The notes under the pieces: model-generated
What the model saw: the letters and a program-made list of their open reading frames with translations, nothing else
Databases searched by the model: none
What the model was told of the DNA's origin: nothing
Translations under genes and position numbers: made by a program
In this document: in pieces, positions 62,855 through 64,000 of the stretch
Position numbering within the stretch: position 1 is the stretch's first letter
Layout of the letters: every line of letters begins with the position of its first letter
From: Pseudomonas tremae
GTDB taxonomy: Bacteria; Pseudomonadota; Gammaproteobacteria; Pseudomonadales; Pseudomonadaceae
DNA: 64,000 nucleotides
Direction of reading: 5' to 3'
Assembly (NCBI RefSeq): GCF_001401155.1
Contig: NZ_LJRO01000090.1
Span: forward strand, 1-64,000

Positions 62855-64000
62855 TTACACGACAGGCTGATCACTCCACTCACCGTTGACCAGGCGACGC
62901 AAGCCCAGCGGGTTGGCGTTCTGCAGAGCAGGTGGCAACTGGCTGTCGGCGAGGTTCTGGTAGCAGACCGGGCGCAGGAAGCGATCGATGGCCAGAGTAC
63001 CTACCGAGGTACCTCGTGCATCCGAGGTTGCCGGGTAAGGACCACCGTGGACCATCGCTTCGCATACTTCCACACCGGTCGGGTAACCGTTGAACAGGAT
63101 GCGACCGACTTTTTCTTCCAGAATAGGCTGCAGCCAGTTGTATTGGCTGAGGTCAGCCGGTTCACCGATCACGGTAGCAGTCAGCTGTCCGCGCAAGGCC
63201 TGCAAGGCATCTTTAAGCTGTGCATCGTCAGCAACTTCGATGATCAGCGTGGTCGGGCCGAAGACTTCTTCCTGCAACAACTGATCGCCATTGAGTAGCA
63301 GGCTGACGTCCGCCTTGAACAGCTGTGCCTGAGCCTGCTTGCCTTCCTGCGGCTTGCCGGCCAGGTGGGTCACGCCGGCGTGCGACAACAGATGCTCGAC
63401 GCCCTTGCTGTAGCTACGCAGACCGCCTGCGTTAAGCATGGTCTGAGGTGCCTGACTGCCCATCTGTTCAGTGAGCTGTTCCACAAAAGTCGTGAACGCA
63501 GGAGAGCGCAGACCGATGACGACGCCCGGGTTGGTGCAGAATTGACCGGCACCCATCACGACAGAACCTGCAAGCTCCTTGGCCACGGTTTCTGAACGGG
63601 CCTGAAGGGCGCCGGGCAGAATGACGACAGGGTTGATGCTGGACATCTCGGCGAACACCGGAATAGGTTGCGGACGCTCGGCGGCCATTTTGCACAGGGC
63701 ATTGCCGCCATTCAGCGAGCCGGTAAAGCCGACCGCCTGAATGGCCGGGTGCTTGACCAGACCTTCGCCGACGCCGTTGCCGAAGATCATGTTGAACACA
63801 CCTTTCGGCATCTTGGTGCGCTCTGCGGCGCGGATGATGGCACTGGCTACCAGATCGGCAGTCGCCATGTGGCCGCTATGAGCTTTGAAGACGACCGGGC
63901 AACCGGCGGCCAGTGCGGCAGCGGTATCACCGCCAGCAGTAGAGAAGGCCAGCGGAAAGTTGCTGGCGCCAAACACGGCAACCGGGCCTACGCCGATGCG
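62855..64000 (-). CDS. Aldehyde dehydrogenase, 2-oxoglutarate semialdehyde type (5' end beyond window)
   Basis: About 380 C-terminal residues of an NAD(P)-dependent aldehyde dehydrogenase; the reading frame is open through base 64000 and the N-terminal third lies outside. Visible parts are the loop FGASNFPLAFSTAGGDTA, FTGSLNGG at the cofactor site, the general-base Glu in PVFAEMSSINP and the catalytic Cys in GAGQFCTNPG. This pattern is that of the KGSADH/AldH subgroup in sugar acid, hydroxyproline or glucarate breakdown. Neighbours that would reveal the pathway are outside the window. Confidence 0.9.
   Translation of the reverse strand, partial: RIGVGPVAVFGASNFPLAFSTAGGDTAAALAAGCPVVFKAHSGHMATADLVASAIIRAAERTKMPKGVFNMIFGNGVGEGLVKHPAIQAVGFTGSLNGGNALCKMAAERPQPIPVFAEMSSINPVVILPGALQARSETVAKELAGSVVMGAGQFCTNPGVVIGLRSPAFTTFVEQLTEQMGSQAPQTMLNAGGLRSYSKGVEHLLSHAGVTHLAGKPQEGKQAQAQLFKADVSLLLNGDQLLQEEVFGPTTLIIEVADDAQLKDALQALRGQLTATVIGEPADLSQYNWLQPILEEKVGRILFNGYPTGVEVCEAMVHGGPYPATSDARGTSVGTLAIDRFLRPVCYQNLADSQLPPALQNANPLGLRRLVNGEWSDQPVV

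Overview
This window reads as core chromosome of a fluorescent Pseudomonas, most likely the P. syringae group. It is GC-rich and densely coded. Gene order broadly follows the P. aeruginosa PAO1 block from about PA2666 (queD) down to PA2604 (yccA-like), as I remember that map. Several proteins (ClpS, FtsK, CrcB, MnmA, LolA) match my memory of P. syringae versions almost residue for residue. No CRISPR array, prophage, insertion sequence or integrase is visible.

Layout. (1) 1-500: the 3' tail of a 23S rRNA, a 5S rRNA and a terminator. (2) 0.5-4.9 kb: queD; an overlapping operon of two small PepSY proteins, an OmpR-type regulator and a sensor kinase (CarRS/BqsRS-like); an AI-2E family membrane protein. 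(3) 4.9-19.9 kb, minus strand: the complete 13-gene NADH dehydrogenase I operon nuoA-N with fused nuoCD. (4) 20.3-28.3 kb, minus: aceA, an orphan secretin-N-domain protein, a GNAT acetyltransferase overlapping the ribosomal oxygenase gene roxA, purB, hflD-mnmA and a NudJ-type Nudix gene. (5) 28.4-30.5 kb: an accessory pair, a LysR regulator divergent from a Tat-exported alpha/beta hydrolase. (6) 30.6-46.5 kb: idh, cspD, clpS-clpA, infA, bpt, aat, ftsK, lolA, rarA, crcB, serS, cysG. (7) 46.5-50.0 kb, minus: a glutathionyl-hydroquinone reductase and the tusDCBE sulfur relay ending in a trpD2-like gene. (8) 50.2-53.3 kb: an accessory island with an MFS tricarboxylate-type transporter, a ModA-like periplasmic protein (probably aconitate isomerase) and a LysR regulator. 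(9) tRNA-Ser(UGA) and a YccA/Bax1-type membrane protein. (10) 54.8-61.2 kb: alkaline protease aprA, its inhibitor and the type I secretion system aprDEF. (11) A SolA-like oxidase and an aldehyde dehydrogenase cut by the window end.

How the parts work together. clpS, clpA, bpt and aat together make up the bacterial N-degron pathway within 5 kb. TusDCBE passes sulfur to MnmA, encoded elsewhere in the window, for wobble thiolation of tRNA; QueD feeds another wobble modification. aceA and idh compete for isocitrate at the glyoxylate branch point.

The most interesting system is the 50-53 kb island. The same perfect inverted repeat, ATTGAT-N11-ATCAAT, occurs upstream of the transporter operon and just upstream of the LysR gene 3 kb away. 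This points to a self-contained, LysR-controlled module, and I infer that it takes up and isomerises trans-aconitate, a plant acid. No searches were run; all family assignments rest on motifs, length and context.
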